Notes: generated by a model from the sequence alone, not told the origin. Counted from the stretch's first letter, positions 1-8,830 are shown. The stretch: 64,000 nucleotides of DNA from an uncultured Saprospiraceae bacterium (GCA_937981555.1 CALJOK010000053.1:1-64000); one strand, 5' to 3'. Translations and numbers: made by a program.

Positions 1-58
1 TGTTACGCTTAGAAATTGACTCGGCCGTTTTCTTACTTTGAAATAATTCATCCAACAT
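1..58 (-). CDS. Possible 5' end of a divergent gene cut by the window edge
   Basis: An ATG on the minus strand at 58 opens a frame that stays open to the window edge (about 19 codons, starting MLDELFQSKKTAESI). A promoter-like pair of boxes lies just upstream (82-111). The fragment is too short to assign a family. It could be a chance open frame; the promoter-like sequence is the main support. Confidence 0.3.
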   Translation of the reverse strand, partial: MLDELFQSKKTAESISKRN

Positions 59-81
59 TATGGTGATTTATTTTATGTTTT

Positions 82-111
82 CAAAATTTAGTGTATCACG
101 CATGCGCGCAA
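82..111 (-). promoter_or_regulatory. Bacteroidota-type promoter for the leftward gene at the edge
   Basis: Read on the minus strand, TTG (109-111) is followed after 19 nt by AAATTTTG (82-89), close to the Bacteroidota -33/-7 consensus TTG-N(17-23)-TAnnTTTG. It would give a leader of about 17 nt before the ATG at 58. The first base of the -7 box is off consensus, and the region is AT-rich, so a chance match is possible. Confidence 0.35.
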
Positions 112-164
112 AATTTAAAATTCTATTTAGAATAACCTTCATTCTTTAATCCAAAAATCTAACG

Positions 165-869
165 ATGAGAAAATTAATTATTATATGTCTTTTTGCCCTT
201 CCGACACTTTTAACCGCACAATTAGAATTAGGATTTCGAGCAGGACTTAATATGTCAGAGGCAACTGATTTGAGAGCGACCAATGGTGATTTAATCAAGG
301 CTGCAAAACTCAACGGAGTAAACGCTGGAATCTTTGCCAATTTTCAATTAGGTTCGATTGTGGCCTTGCAACCTGAGGTAACTTTTTCTCAAAAAGGATT
401 TACCGCTACTTGGGATGGTTCAGATAGTTCATCTACTTTAAATACAAGTTATTTGGATATGCCATTGATGATCGAAGCGGGTTTTGCAATGGGAAAAAAC
501 TTTCGAGTATTCGCAAATGCTGGACCAAACGTGAGTTATTTAATCAAAGCCGAAGAGGAATTTTATAATGCCATGAACGGGGAAACCACAACTACTGAAT
601 ATGATTTTGATGTAGAATCTTTAGAGCGATTAGATGTTGGAGTTAATTTTGGTGGAGGGATTTCCTTCCGAACCAATCGATGGAAATATACTTTAGATGC
701 TCGTTATCATATGGGATTAAAAGAAATCATGGCTACTGAAGATGCGATGGATTTTGTAGAAAATGCTAAGCATCGAGTAACGAATATTTCAGTTGGGATT
801 TCTTATTTCGTTTTTGGAGGAGCAAAGAAAATGATCAATACGACAAAGGACGCAGGGAAGTATTATTAA
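165..869 (+). CDS. PorT-family outer membrane beta-barrel protein
   Basis: This 234-residue protein has a signal peptide (residues 1-18, ending LLTAQ) followed by an N-terminal LGFRAGLNMS segment and alternating amphipathic strands, as in the small PorT-like/OMP_b-brl barrels of Bacteroidota. Several strands end in aromatic residues, and the C-terminal part carries the ISVGISYFVF strand pattern. It probably sits in the outer membrane. A specific cargo or role cannot be read from the sequence, and many PorT-like proteins are not the T9SS component PorT itself. It converges with the response regulator gene at 931, and an inverted repeat nearly fills the gap. Confidence 0.8.
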   Translation: MRKLIIICLFALPTLLTAQLELGFRAGLNMSEATDLRATNGDLIKAAKLNGVNAGIFANFQLGSIVALQPEVTFSQKGFTATWDGSDSSSTLNTSYLDMPLMIEAGFAMGKNFRVFANAGPNVSYLIKAEEEFYNAMNGETTTTEYDFDVESLERLDVGVNFGGGISFRTNRWKYTLDARYHMGLKEIMATEDAMDFVENAKHRVTNISVGISYFVFGGAKKMINTTKDAGKYY

Positions 870-929
870 CGTATTTCGAAGCTCCCGCTTCGAATCATTG
901 TGTTTCCGAAGCAGGAGCTTCGGAGTACG
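870..929. repeat. Nested inverted-repeat element between convergent genes
   Basis: The arms begin CGTA and end TACG. The left arm (CGTATTTCGAAGCTCC...) pairs with the right arm with about four mismatches over some 25 nt. Each arm also folds on itself (CGAAGC/GCTTCG). The element fills the gap between the stop codons of the PorT-like gene (867-869) and the response regulator gene (931-933). It has no T-tract, so a standard terminator is unlikely to be the whole story. See also 4037-4102 and 51835-51889. Confidence 0.8.
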
Positions 930-930
930 A

Positions 931-1623
931 TTACTCCACCACAAAGTGGTAACCAACTCCTTTCAAAGTGATGATTTTTAAACTCGGATCTTTCTTTAAA
1001 TATTCTCGCAATTTGGTAATGTAAACATCCAAATTGCGAGAGTTGTAAATCGAATCATCGTCCCATACTTTTAGCAAAATATCTTTTCTTTTTACAGATG
1101 TATTTTTATTGTTACAAAATATATGAAAGAGTTGTGCTTCTCGATTTGACAACTTTTTTACTTGATCTCCGAAGTGCAATTCAAACTTCATGGGATAGAA
1201 AATATATTGACCTAACTTGACAGAACTATCTTGTTTTTTTGTTTTTAAATTTGGCTTAGCTAAATGTAAAATGTTGTTGATTCTGACGATCAATTCTTCC
1301 ATGCTAAATGGTTTTTTGATGTAGTCATTTCCTCCAGATTCAAAGCCTTTTAAAATATCCTTTTGTTGATTTTTGGCAGTTAAATATATGATCGGGAGTT
1401 GTGGGTGAGTTTGCCGTAATTCCGTTCCGATTGTAAACCCATCTTTGTAAGGGAGCATCACATCTAAAACACAAATTTGAGGTTCAAAAGATTCGACCGC
1501 TGCTCGTACTCCACGACCATCTAACAACATTTTCACATTAAAGTCTCGACTCTCCAAACTCTCCTTGACAATCTTACCTAGATAAGGTTCGTCTTCAATG
1601 TATAATATTTTTGTTTTATTCAT
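931..1623 (-). CDS. OmpR/PhoB-family response regulator
   Basis: This 230-residue DNA-binding response regulator has a receiver domain (residues 5-120) with the acidic pocket E10-D11, phospho-acceptor D54 (VLDVMLPYKDG), the conserved T of IYLTAK and the K of YIKKPF. The C-terminal half is a winged-helix trans_reg_C domain (about 130-229) ending in KGVGYHF. Its start overlaps the end of the histidine kinase gene by 8 nt, so the two are translationally coupled and form one two-component system. The target genes are unknown. Phased TTAACC repeats in front of the kinase gene are candidate binding sites for autoregulation. Confidence 0.95.
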   Translation of the reverse strand: MNKTKILYIEDEPYLGKIVKESLESRDFNVKMLLDGRGVRAAVESFEPQICVLDVMLPYKDGFTIGTELRQTHPQLPIIYLTAKNQQKDILKGFESGGNDYIKKPFSMEELIVRINNILHLAKPNLKTKKQDSSVKLGQYIFYPMKFELHFGDQVKKLSNREAQLFHIFCNNKNTSVKRKDILLKVWDDDSIYNSRNLDVYITKLREYLKKDPSLKIITLKGVGYHFVVE

Positions 1624-3061
1624 AATTTACTGGTAGTGAGATAGTAAAAGAAGTTCCTTTGTTAATTTGGCTGTTTACTTGAATATCTCCATGGTGCTTT
1701 TTGATAACTCCAGAGACATAACTTAAACCTAATCCATAGCCTTTTACATCATGTAAGTCTCCTTGAGGAACTCGAAAGAATTTATCGAAAATTTTAGTTT
1801 TTGAATCAGGTGAAATACCAATGCCTTGGTCTTTTACAACGAGTTGTAATTGGTTGTTTTTATTTTTTAATAACAATTCAATTACGGGTTTTTCTTTACT
1901 GTATTTTAAAGCATTATCAATCAGATTATAGACTACATTTGTCAAGTGGATTTTATCTCCTTTGATGAAAAAATTGATCCCTTCAGATTGAAAATTTACG
2001 TTAGCCGAAAATTTCTCAAATTGTAATTTCATGGATCCCAAAACATTTTTCACCAACTCATTCATATCGAAAGATTCGAGTTTTAATTCAGGTTCTTTTT
2101 TCTCAAATAATGACATTTTCAAAACCTTATCCACGAGTATCGAAAGTCGTTGCAATTCATGTTTTGAAATGTTCAAATATTCTTCTGTTCGAGCTGGGTT
2201 TTGCAAAGCATTAAAATTACTGAGTGCTTCCAAAGCAACTCCAACGGTCGTGATTGGCGTTTTTAATTCATGCGTAACATTGCTGATGAAGTCGTTTTTT
2301 AATTCAGTCAATCGACGCTGTTTTTCCAAACTTTGCCACATAATAAAAAACGATAAAAGCATCACGCCAAAAAGGAAAATAGAGAATAAGAATTGCGGTA
2401 ATATTTTTTGAAAAATATAATTTCTATAACTGGGAAAGAAGATCGCAAATCTCTCTTGACTCAAAAGGTCGAGGTGAGGATTGGAATAGAAGTCTTGGCT
2501 GGGAAGTTCTTTGTTTTCCAAAATGACTAACTCATAAGGACTTGGGAAATCTGCTTGAGGAATTAGTTCGGCTAATTTCTTTTCCAATAAATCTTGCTTG
2601 ATGATGGGATTTGTAACGGAATGGTTAAGGTCACTTGAAGAGGTATCGCTGGCCATCCACATCACAACTGAACCGAAACTTTTCTCCTTAGATTTTTGTC
2701 GGAAATTAGAACGCACGTCTAAATTAAATTCAATAGAAGTATCCTTTTTTAAAACCTTCATTTCTGTTCTAGTTGAAGAAATGGGGTTAAAAATGTGGTC
2801 ATCAGGTGAATCCATCACCTTAATTATTATTTGTGCATCCTTAGCCATTTGCATAGCCGATGTATCCAAAATAATTTTTTGAAAAAGAGAATCCTCAATA
2901 CTTCTCACTGCATCTTCAAAAACCAAATCCGCTTTTTTTCTCAAATCATCTTTCTCATTTTGATAGATATTATTTAACCAAAATACCTGAAAGAGCAGTA
3001 ATAACAACATACTGCCTGCGACCAAGAGAAATGAAAGTTTATGATTTTTCCACGCATTCAT
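1616..3061 (-). CDS. Membrane sensor histidine kinase
   Basis: This 481-residue kinase has an N-terminal membrane segment (about residues 9-30), a periplasmic sensing region of about 190 residues with no recognised fold, and a second membrane segment (about 220-242). A HisKA dimerisation domain with H264 (NVTHELKTPI) follows directly, with no clear HAMP linker. The HATPase_c domain shows the N box (NLIDNALKYS, around 379-388), the G1 box DQGIGI (411-416) and the G2 box GYGLGLS (441-447). It is co-transcribed with the downstream response regulator. It resembles Bacteroidota kinases paired with OmpR-type regulators; the stimulus is unknown. Confidence 0.95.
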   Translation of the reverse strand: MNAWKNHKLSFLLVAGSMLLLLLFQVFWLNNIYQNEKDDLRKKADLVFEDAVRSIEDSLFQKIILDTSAMQMAKDAQIIIKVMDSPDDHIFNPISSTRTEMKVLKKDTSIEFNLDVRSNFRQKSKEKSFGSVVMWMASDTSSSDLNHSVTNPIIKQDLLEKKLAELIPQADFPSPYELVILENKELPSQDFYSNPHLDLLSQERFAIFFPSYRNYIFQKILPQFLFSIFLFGVMLLSFFIMWQSLEKQRRLTELKNDFISNVTHELKTPITTVGVALEALSNFNALQNPARTEEYLNISKHELQRLSILVDKVLKMSLFEKKEPELKLESFDMNELVKNVLGSMKLQFEKFSANVNFQSEGINFFIKGDKIHLTNVVYNLIDNALKYSKEKPVIELLLKNKNNQLQLVVKDQGIGISPDSKTKIFDKFFRVPQGDLHDVKGYGLGLSYVSGVIKKHHGDIQVNSQINKGTSFTISLPVNYE

Positions 3062-3070
3062 AATTCAAAA

Positions 3071-3139
3071 TTAACCGCTTTAATCCAGAAATACTTGATT
3101 CATTAACCTTAATTAACCTTAAATAAAGGTTGATTAACC
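3071..3139. promoter_or_regulatory. Phased TTAACC repeats upstream of the two-component operon
   Basis: TTAACC occurs on the same strand at 3071, 3103, 3113 and 3134; the middle two are adjacent copies of TTAACCTTAA. The spacings are 32, 10 and 21 nt, close to whole helical turns. That geometry is typical of direct-repeat sites for OmpR-family regulators. The site lies between the kinase start (3061) and the GLPGLI gene, so it could act on either. The binding role is an inference. Confidence 0.4.
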
Positions 3140-3192
3140 TGATCTGCTAAAGGGAGGAGGTAATTTTGTTTTTGTAATCGAAATCAAAAGGA

Positions 3193-3257
3193 AAGTTCTA
3201 AGACACAATTATTGAACAATCTTCAAATAACTTATTCATAATTGTTTCTTAGAACTT
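3193..3257. repeat. Imperfect long inverted repeat upstream of the GLPGLI gene
   Basis: The left arm (AAGTTCTAAGACACAATTAT..., 3193-3216) pairs with the right arm (...ATTGTTTCTTAGAACTT, 3235-3257) with one missing base and one mismatch, around an 18-nt loop. It ends 28 nt before the likely start codon at 3286. It could be a 5' UTR hairpin, a regulator site or a small mobile-element remnant. Confidence 0.65.
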
Positions 3258-3285
3258 AATTTTTCAAAACAAAAATAAAATGATA

Positions 3286-4035
3286 ATGAAAAAATTAATT
3301 ATTGCGCTTTTAATCAGTTTGCCTTTTTTCTTAATGGCTCAAACGCAGGGAGTTATTCAATATGAAGAAACAATATCTTTCCAAATTGATCTTCCAGAAG
3401 GTATGGAGGAATTTAAATCTCAAATTCCTAGTTCCCAAAAAAATAAAATGGATTTGACATTTACAGAAGAAGTTGCGTTGTACGAACCTGCAAAAAGTAA
3501 TGAAGATCCACAGGATGTTACTATGGGAGGGGAGGATAGTGGGATGATGATAAAAATGAAATTCGATATGCCTGAAAATAAAACTTTTACGAATATTACG
3601 GAAGGGACGATGGTTGAAAAACAAGATTTTATGGGAAAGAAATTTTTGATTGCAGGTGATGTCGAAAAGTATAAATGGAAGTTGACAGGTGAGCAAGAAA
3701 AGGTGTTGGATTATGTTTGTCAGAAAGCAACTTATCAAGATTCCACTCGAAATTTAGTGGCTTGGTTCACACCTGAGATTCCAGTTGCTACTGGTCCTGG
3801 AACAATTTCTGGATTGCCTGGGATGGTTTTAAAACTAGATAGAAACGATGGTGAAATGGTTGTGGTAGCCACTTCAATTGAATTAAAGAAGATAGAAAAG
3901 AAAGTACTTAAGGCTCCTAAAAAAGGAAAGAAAGTTACTCAAGAAGAGTTTCAAAAAATCCAAGAAGAGAAAATGCAAGAGATGAAGGAAGAGTTTGGAG
4001 AAGGAAGTGGAACAAGAATTATCATTCGAAATTAA
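3286..4035 (+). CDS. GLPGLI family protein
   Basis: This secreted protein of about 249 residues has a signal peptide (MKKLIIALLISLPFFLMAQ). It carries the family's signature segment near its centre (GPGTISGLPGMVLKLD), preceded by AWFTPEIPV. GLPGLI proteins are a Bacteroidota family of unknown biochemical role, often encoded beside TonB-dependent barrels, as here (the next gene starts at 4114). The C-terminus is highly charged (KKGKKVTQEEFQKIQEEK and following) and may form a helix. An ATG two codons upstream (3280) is an equally possible start. Confidence 0.9.
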   Translation: MKKLIIALLISLPFFLMAQTQGVIQYEETISFQIDLPEGMEEFKSQIPSSQKNKMDLTFTEEVALYEPAKSNEDPQDVTMGGEDSGMMIKMKFDMPENKTFTNITEGTMVEKQDFMGKKFLIAGDVEKYKWKLTGEQEKVLDYVCQKATYQDSTRNLVAWFTPEIPVATGPGTISGLPGMVLKLDRNDGEMVVVATSIELKKIEKKVLKAPKKGKKVTQEEFQKIQEEKMQEMKEEFGEGSGTRIIIRN

Positions 4036-4036
4036 A

Positions 4037-4102
4037 ACGTAGCGGGACATTCCAAGTCCCGTTCTTTTTATTGAAAACGGGATTTGGAAAATCCCGCTAC
4101 GT
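4037..4102. repeat. Nested inverted-repeat element between GLPGLI and barrel genes
   Basis: The arms ACGTAGCGGGAC... and ...ATCCCGCTACGT form an imperfect inverted repeat of about 28 nt per arm. Each arm folds internally on GGGAC/GTCCC or GGGAT/ATCCC. It lies between the stop codon at 4033-4035 and the ATG at 4114, so the two genes have almost no other spacer. The terminal ACGTA/TACGT matches the element at 870-929 although the inner words differ. Confidence 0.8.
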
Positions 4103-4113
4103 AAAACACATTT

Positions 4114-6930
4114 ATGAAAACAATAATATCACGGACTATGTGGGTCGGAATTTTCCTTCACATAGCAATAGCTTTTTATGCCCAAAAAGTAACTATTCAA
4201 GGAGTTTTAACAGATACATTAAATGAGCCATTAATGAGTGCAACAGTTGTTTTACTCAATCCACAAGACTCGACGATGGAATATTTTGCCATCACATCTG
4301 CAACTGGAATTTTTAAAATTAAAGGAATCAAACGAGGAGAATATATTTTTCAAGCATCCTATTTAGGTTATGAAAGTATTTTTAATCCAATTGATCTGAC
4401 AAATGCAAAAGTGGTTTTGCCAATGGGAACTTTACTCTTGCAACCAGAACAAAAAGCACTAGGGGAGGTGGTCGTGAATGGAGAACGAATTCCGATTTTG
4501 ATCAAAAAAGATACGGTGGAATACAATGCAGGTTCATTTAAAGTAAAACCAAATGCAGCGGTTGAAGATCTCTTAAGAAAACTCCCTGGCGTTGAAGTGG
4601 AAAAAGATGGAACGATAAAAGCTCATGGCGAGGAGGTCAATTCGATCATGGTAGATGGTAAAGAATTTTTTGGAAATGATCCTAAGATTGCGAGCCAAAA
4701 TCTTCCAGCAGATGCTGTGGACAAAGTTCAAGTTTATGATAAGAAGTCAGAGATGGCTGACTTTACTGGGATTGATGATGGCGTGCGAAATAAGACCATT
4801 AACTTAAAATTGAAGGATGGAAAAAAGAAAGGTTACTTTGGAAATGTTGCTGCTGGCTATGGAACAGATGATCGATTTGAAGGAAAAATTAATGTCAATC
4901 GGTTTAATAAAAAATCTCAATTATCTCTTTTAGGTCGAGCGAATAATATTAATCAGCAAGGATTTTCATTCAATGATTATTTGACTTTTGCAGGTGGTTT
5001 GCAAAATGTAATGATGGAAAATGGAGGGGATGATGGTGAATTGAGACTTGATGCAAGCAGCGGGCCGATTCCCTTTGACACAGGTCAACCGAATTATGGA
5101 TTTACCAATTCAGGATCAGGTGGAGCGAATTTTAATTATGATCTTTCTAAGAAAACTGATTTTACGGGCAGCTATTTTTTTAGTCATTTGAAAAAGAGAG
5201 AAGAGGTAGAATCAGTTCGGCAGAATTTTTTAGATGAAAATATTTTCCCTTCTGATCGAACTCAGGATCAGATGACTACCAATAATGCTCATCGGTTAAA
5301 TATGAAAATTAGAAGTAAAATTGACTCAAACCAAATTTTAACTTTACGAACGAATTTTACTTTGAGTGATGGCGCATTTCAACAGGTTTTAAAAAACCGA
5401 ATTTATAATGTTTCTAACGTTTTGCAAAATTCTAACTGGAGTAATAATGAGTACGATAATCAAAATTGGAATGCGAATGCAGGACTTTCTTATTTACTGA
5501 AATTTAAAAAGAAAGGGCGTTCGTTGGCAACAAGTATTGGGGCAGGATTTCAGGACAAACAACGAATGAATAGAGTAGAATCTGTCAATTCATTTTTGCT
5601 AGATCACCCAAATTTAACTTTTACAGATAGTCTAAATCAAATTCAAAATGAAACGGGAAATCAATTTGATTACTCTCTGCAAGTATCATTTACAGAACCA
5701 ATTGGTAAAAGAGCATATTTACAATTTCGATACAACAGAAGAAATTATTCAAATGAATTGGTAAAAGATTTCTTTGATGTGAAAAATGAAGCGCAAAGCC
5801 GCAACATCATTTTGAGTAATGCCTATCAGCGAGATTATACTTACGATCGTCCTGGATTGACTTTTAAAATGAACCGGAAGAAATATATTTTCTCGACAGG
5901 AACTGACTTTCAGTATTCAAGATTGGATGGGAAAATTTCTAATATCGAAGATCCAATTACTAAAGATTTTTGGGCGGTGTTGCCATCCTCGAATTTTAAT
6001 TATGACTTTTCTGCTTCTAGTTCTTTTGAAATTAATTATCGAACTAGCATCAAGGAACCTTCTTTGGAGCAATTGCAGCCTGTGGTCGATAATACAGATC
6101 CATTGAATTTATATATCGGGAATACCGATTTGAAACCTGAATATCGACATCGGTTTTCAATTAGGTATAACTTGTTTGATCAGTTCAATTTTAGAAGTTT
6201 GTTTGCTTCAGTCAATAGTACTTTTACCAAGGATAAAATTACGAACTCAAGAAGTTTTGATTCTTTATTTATTCAGACGACTCAACCAATTAATGTGAAA
6301 AATGATTGGGCGACTCGAGGTAATATTTCATTTGGCACACCTTTGAAATTTATGCAAAGCAAAATGAATTTGAGTTTGAATGGAAATTACAATCGAGGAA
6401 TTTTATTTTTAAATGAAATTGAAAATCAATCTGATCGGTGGAGTACTTCAGTAGATTTTAATATCGAAAATCGTAAAAAGAAAATTGTAGATATCTTGTT
6501 AGGAGTTAATTGGAGTTATAATGAGTCTAAATATTCTATCAACAAAAGTTTTAATCAAAATTTTAATACGATCAATTATTATTCAGATTTAACTTTAACA
6601 TTGAAGAAGGATTGGACATTGGGAACTTCCTTTGATTACACTATATATCAAGGTGATGGATTCGAAAGTCAACGTCAAGTACCGATGTGGAATGCGTCCG
6701 CTTCTAAGTCAATTATGAAGAATAGAGGAACGATAGAATTATCTGCTAGAGATTTGCTGAATCAAGGAATCGGTATTGATAGAAGGAGTACATTAAATTA
6801 TATTGAGGATGTAAAAATCAATTCTTTAGGAAGATATTTGATGTTAACTTTTTCCTATTCATTGTCAATGTTGGGAGATCAAAGACCTGGTGGAATAATG
6901 ATTGAGACAGGAGGGCGAAGACGAAATTGA
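4114..6930 (+). CDS. TonB-receptor-like outer membrane barrel (OMP_b-brl_3 type)
   Basis: This 938-residue outer membrane protein has an N-terminal signal/hydrophobic segment (to about residue 24), a carboxypeptidase-regulatory-like beta-sandwich domain (about 25-110: VTIQGVLTDTLNEPL... FQASYLGYES), a TonB plug-like domain (about 120-235: LRKLPGVEVEKDGTIKAHG, IMVDGKEFFGND) and a long barrel of asparagine-rich strands. It belongs to the shorter TonB-receptor-like proteins found with GLPGLI genes rather than to the SusC class. With no SusD partner nearby, a substrate cannot be inferred. It probably shares a transcript with the GLPGLI gene. Confidence 0.88.
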   Translation: MKTIISRTMWVGIFLHIAIAFYAQKVTIQGVLTDTLNEPLMSATVVLLNPQDSTMEYFAITSATGIFKIKGIKRGEYIFQASYLGYESIFNPIDLTNAKVVLPMGTLLLQPEQKALGEVVVNGERIPILIKKDTVEYNAGSFKVKPNAAVEDLLRKLPGVEVEKDGTIKAHGEEVNSIMVDGKEFFGNDPKIASQNLPADAVDKVQVYDKKSEMADFTGIDDGVRNKTINLKLKDGKKKGYFGNVAAGYGTDDRFEGKINVNRFNKKSQLSLLGRANNINQQGFSFNDYLTFAGGLQNVMMENGGDDGELRLDASSGPIPFDTGQPNYGFTNSGSGGANFNYDLSKKTDFTGSYFFSHLKKREEVESVRQNFLDENIFPSDRTQDQMTTNNAHRLNMKIRSKIDSNQILTLRTNFTLSDGAFQQVLKNRIYNVSNVLQNSNWSNNEYDNQNWNANAGLSYLLKFKKKGRSLATSIGAGFQDKQRMNRVESVNSFLLDHPNLTFTDSLNQIQNETGNQFDYSLQVSFTEPIGKRAYLQFRYNRRNYSNELVKDFFDVKNEAQSRNIILSNAYQRDYTYDRPGLTFKMNRKKYIFSTGTDFQYSRLDGKISNIEDPITKDFWAVLPSSNFNYDFSASSSFEINYRTSIKEPSLEQLQPVVDNTDPLNLYIGNTDLKPEYRHRFSIRYNLFDQFNFRSLFASVNSTFTKDKITNSRSFDSLFIQTTQPINVKNDWATRGNISFGTPLKFMQSKMNLSLNGNYNRGILFLNEIENQSDRWSTSVDFNIENRKKKIVDILLGVNWSYNESKYSINKSFNQNFNTINYYSDLTLTLKKDWTLGTSFDYTIYQGDGFESQRQVPMWNASASKSIMKNRGTIELSARDLLNQGIGIDRRSTLNYIEDVKINSLGRYLMLTFSYSLSMLGDQRPGGIMIETGGRRRN

Positions 6931-7066
6931 TATTTGATATAATTAGTTTAATATATGTATTTATCGTATAAGTTTTTAAAAATAATTTTGATTGAGAAAT
7001 AAATTTTGTTTAATTTTGTTTAAGAACATATATAAAACATTTTTACACTCTTCAATTTTACATTCC

Positions 7067-7219
7067 ATGAACATCCTAAACAAAATCCGTCAAGGCGTCA
7101 AAGTACGTTTTACGGAAAAAGGGAAAGAAAAGATTTCCCAAAACCTAAAGCAACCAAAACCTAAAAAATCTAAAAGTCGAGAGTTATACACCGACAATGA
7201 AGATTTAGGATTTTGCTAA
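7067..7219 (+). CDS. Small basic protein of unknown function (50 aa)
   Basis: The reading frame starting MNILNKIRQGVKVRFTEKG encodes a soluble, lysine-rich 50-residue protein ending ...YTDNEDLGFC. A strong hairpin terminator follows 11 nt after the stop codon, which supports a real gene. The open frame extends upstream to 6992, but that part is AT-rich and unlike protein. I do not recognise a family. The basic, glutamine- and lysine-rich composition could suit nucleic-acid binding, which is only a guess. Confidence 0.55.
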   Translation: MNILNKIRQGVKVRFTEKGKEKISQNLKQPKPKKSKSRELYTDNEDLGFC

Positions 7220-7229
7220 AATGCAATAA

Positions 7230-7267
7230 GAAGCATCTTGTTTTTTTAACAAGATGCTTCTTTTTTT
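7230..7267 (+). terminator. Rho-independent terminator
   Basis: A 13-bp perfect stem (GAAGCATCTTGTT / AACAAGATGCTTC) with a T-rich loop is followed by seven T. It ends the small-protein transcript. Confidence 0.9.
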
Positions 7268-7302
7268 ATACCAACCCATCTATTTTTCCACATCAGTTTA
7301 AT

Positions 7303-7441
7303 TAGGTTAAACAATTTTTTCAAATAGAAATTTTGTTTAGGTTATTTATTTCCTGCTCCCTAAGGCTTTGAAATCAGGAAAGTCTAAAGTCTACAGATTA
7401 TTGGCATTAAAATTTCTTATAAATTAGGTTAACTAACCTGA
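7303..7441. promoter_or_regulatory. AGGTTA repeats and palindrome upstream of histidine kinase
   Basis: TAGGTTA occurs at 7303, 7338 and 7425. The last copy forms a palindrome, AGGTTA-AC-TAACCT, about 45 nt before the kinase start. The 9-mer TAACCTGAT (7433-7441) also occurs upstream of the first kinase gene (3135-3143). This suggests a shared regulator, but the motif is AT-rich and could recur by chance. Confidence 0.35.
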
Positions 7442-7481
7442 TTTAGCCTTTTCTATTTTTTTAATTTAAAACATTGATATA

Positions 7482-8774
7482 TTGCTACTTCAATCATGGA
7501 ATTGGGTATTAAATCTTGGGGTTTCAGACGATTATCCTGAAGAAACTTCGTTGATTCGTTTTTTCAATAAAATGTCTTTCTTATCCATAATAACAGGTCT
7601 GATCATATTTGTTCTTGGATATTTTTTAGAGGTTCCTCAGGAATATCTTTTGATTGCGATCTGTACAATATTTCTTTATTCTTGTTTATTAGTATTAAAC
7701 GGGTTCGGAAAAATACTATGGTGTAGAATTATAAATGCTATTCTTTCTCCAATTTGGGTTAGCCTTGGACATGTTTTAATTGGTGGTTTTTTTAGCCAAA
7801 GTTTGACTATTTGTACTTCTATCGTAATCACTTTTGTCTCTTTTCAGAGACATCCTAGACTCAGAATTGGGATAATAATATTTACAGTTTTACTCTATAA
7901 ATTAGCCATTATTTATACGACGATTTACGAACCAATCTTAGGAGTACTTGACTATCCATTTGATGATTTATTAATTTTTATAGCGACAACAAGTTGGATG
8001 ATGGGGGCTTTACTCATCGTTTATAATGAGCGAGAAGAATCCATTAAGAGTTTAAGTGTAAGGAATCTTCAACTTCAGGAAACAACTGAAGAACTTGAGC
8101 GATTTAGTTATATCGCTTCGCATGATTTAAAATCACCTTTAAGGACTATTACTAGCTTTATCGGATTGATAGAACGAGATATAAAAAAAGAGAATTACGA
8201 GAATATTCAAGAAAAATTACATTTTGTGAAAAGTGGGGCAGAACAGATGAACTTTTTGGTTCAGGATATTTTAGAATTATCAAAACTAAAAAATTCCGAA
8301 AATTTAGAGCGAACCCTAATAGACTTAGACTTGGTTTTAGAAAAAGCAAAAACTAATTTAACGGAAGAAATTAAACAACGAGACGTAGTAATTAATGCAG
8401 AGAATTTGCCTAAGTTTTACTGTAATGAAGTAGAGTTTTTATTGTTGTTTCAAAATTTCATTCAAAATGGAATTAAATATAATGAGAGTGAAAACCCAGT
8501 TATTTCTATATCCGCAGTTGAGACAGAGGCTACCTTATCTTTGTCATTTAAGGATAATGGAATTGGAATAGCGGAAGAATATCATGAACAAATTTTTCAG
8601 TTTTTTAAAAGGTTACATAATTCAGATGAATACCAAGGAACAGGACTTGGTCTGGGTTTATGCAAAAAAATCATTAATGGTCATAGTGGAACGGTAGAAG
8701 TAGACTCTGTGGAAGGAGCCGGGAGTACATTTACCATAACATTTCCTATAGAAGAAATTGTTGAATCAACATAG
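7482..8774 (+). CDS. Membrane histidine kinase with multi-span sensor region
   Basis: This protein of about 430 residues has roughly six membrane segments in residues 33-180, a short coiled linker (about 183-205), a HisKA domain with H214 (FSYIASHDLKSPLRTI) and a HATPase domain (NFIQNGIKYNES, DNGIGI, GTGLGLGLCKKI). There is no response regulator gene beside it. The start is uncertain: TTG at 7482 keeps the NLGVSDDYPEE segment, which resembles the N-termini of related kinases, while the first in-frame ATG (7572) would remove it. It may act through an unlinked regulator. Confidence 0.85.
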   Translation: MLLQSWNWVLNLGVSDDYPEETSLIRFFNKMSFLSIITGLIIFVLGYFLEVPQEYLLIAICTIFLYSCLLVLNGFGKILWCRIINAILSPIWVSLGHVLIGGFFSQSLTICTSIVITFVSFQRHPRLRIGIIIFTVLLYKLAIIYTTIYEPILGVLDYPFDDLLIFIATTSWMMGALLIVYNEREESIKSLSVRNLQLQETTEELERFSYIASHDLKSPLRTITSFIGLIERDIKKENYENIQEKLHFVKSGAEQMNFLVQDILELSKLKNSENLERTLIDLDLVLEKAKTNLTEEIKQRDVVINAENLPKFYCNEVEFLLLFQNFIQNGIKYNESENPVISISAVETEATLSLSFKDNGIGIAEEYHEQIFQFFKRLHNSDEYQGTGLGLGLCKKIINGHSGTVEVDSVEGAGSTFTITFPIEEIVEST

Positions 8775-8830
8775 AAAGAGATTCAATTTCTAAATTCGGA
8801 ATAAAATTTTAGAATATTTAACAACCAAAG

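Noticed and set aside
2031-2411. Plus-strand frame inside the histidine kinase gene
   Set aside because: It is a shadow of the kinase coding region, and its Ser/Phe/Lys-rich translation has no family features.
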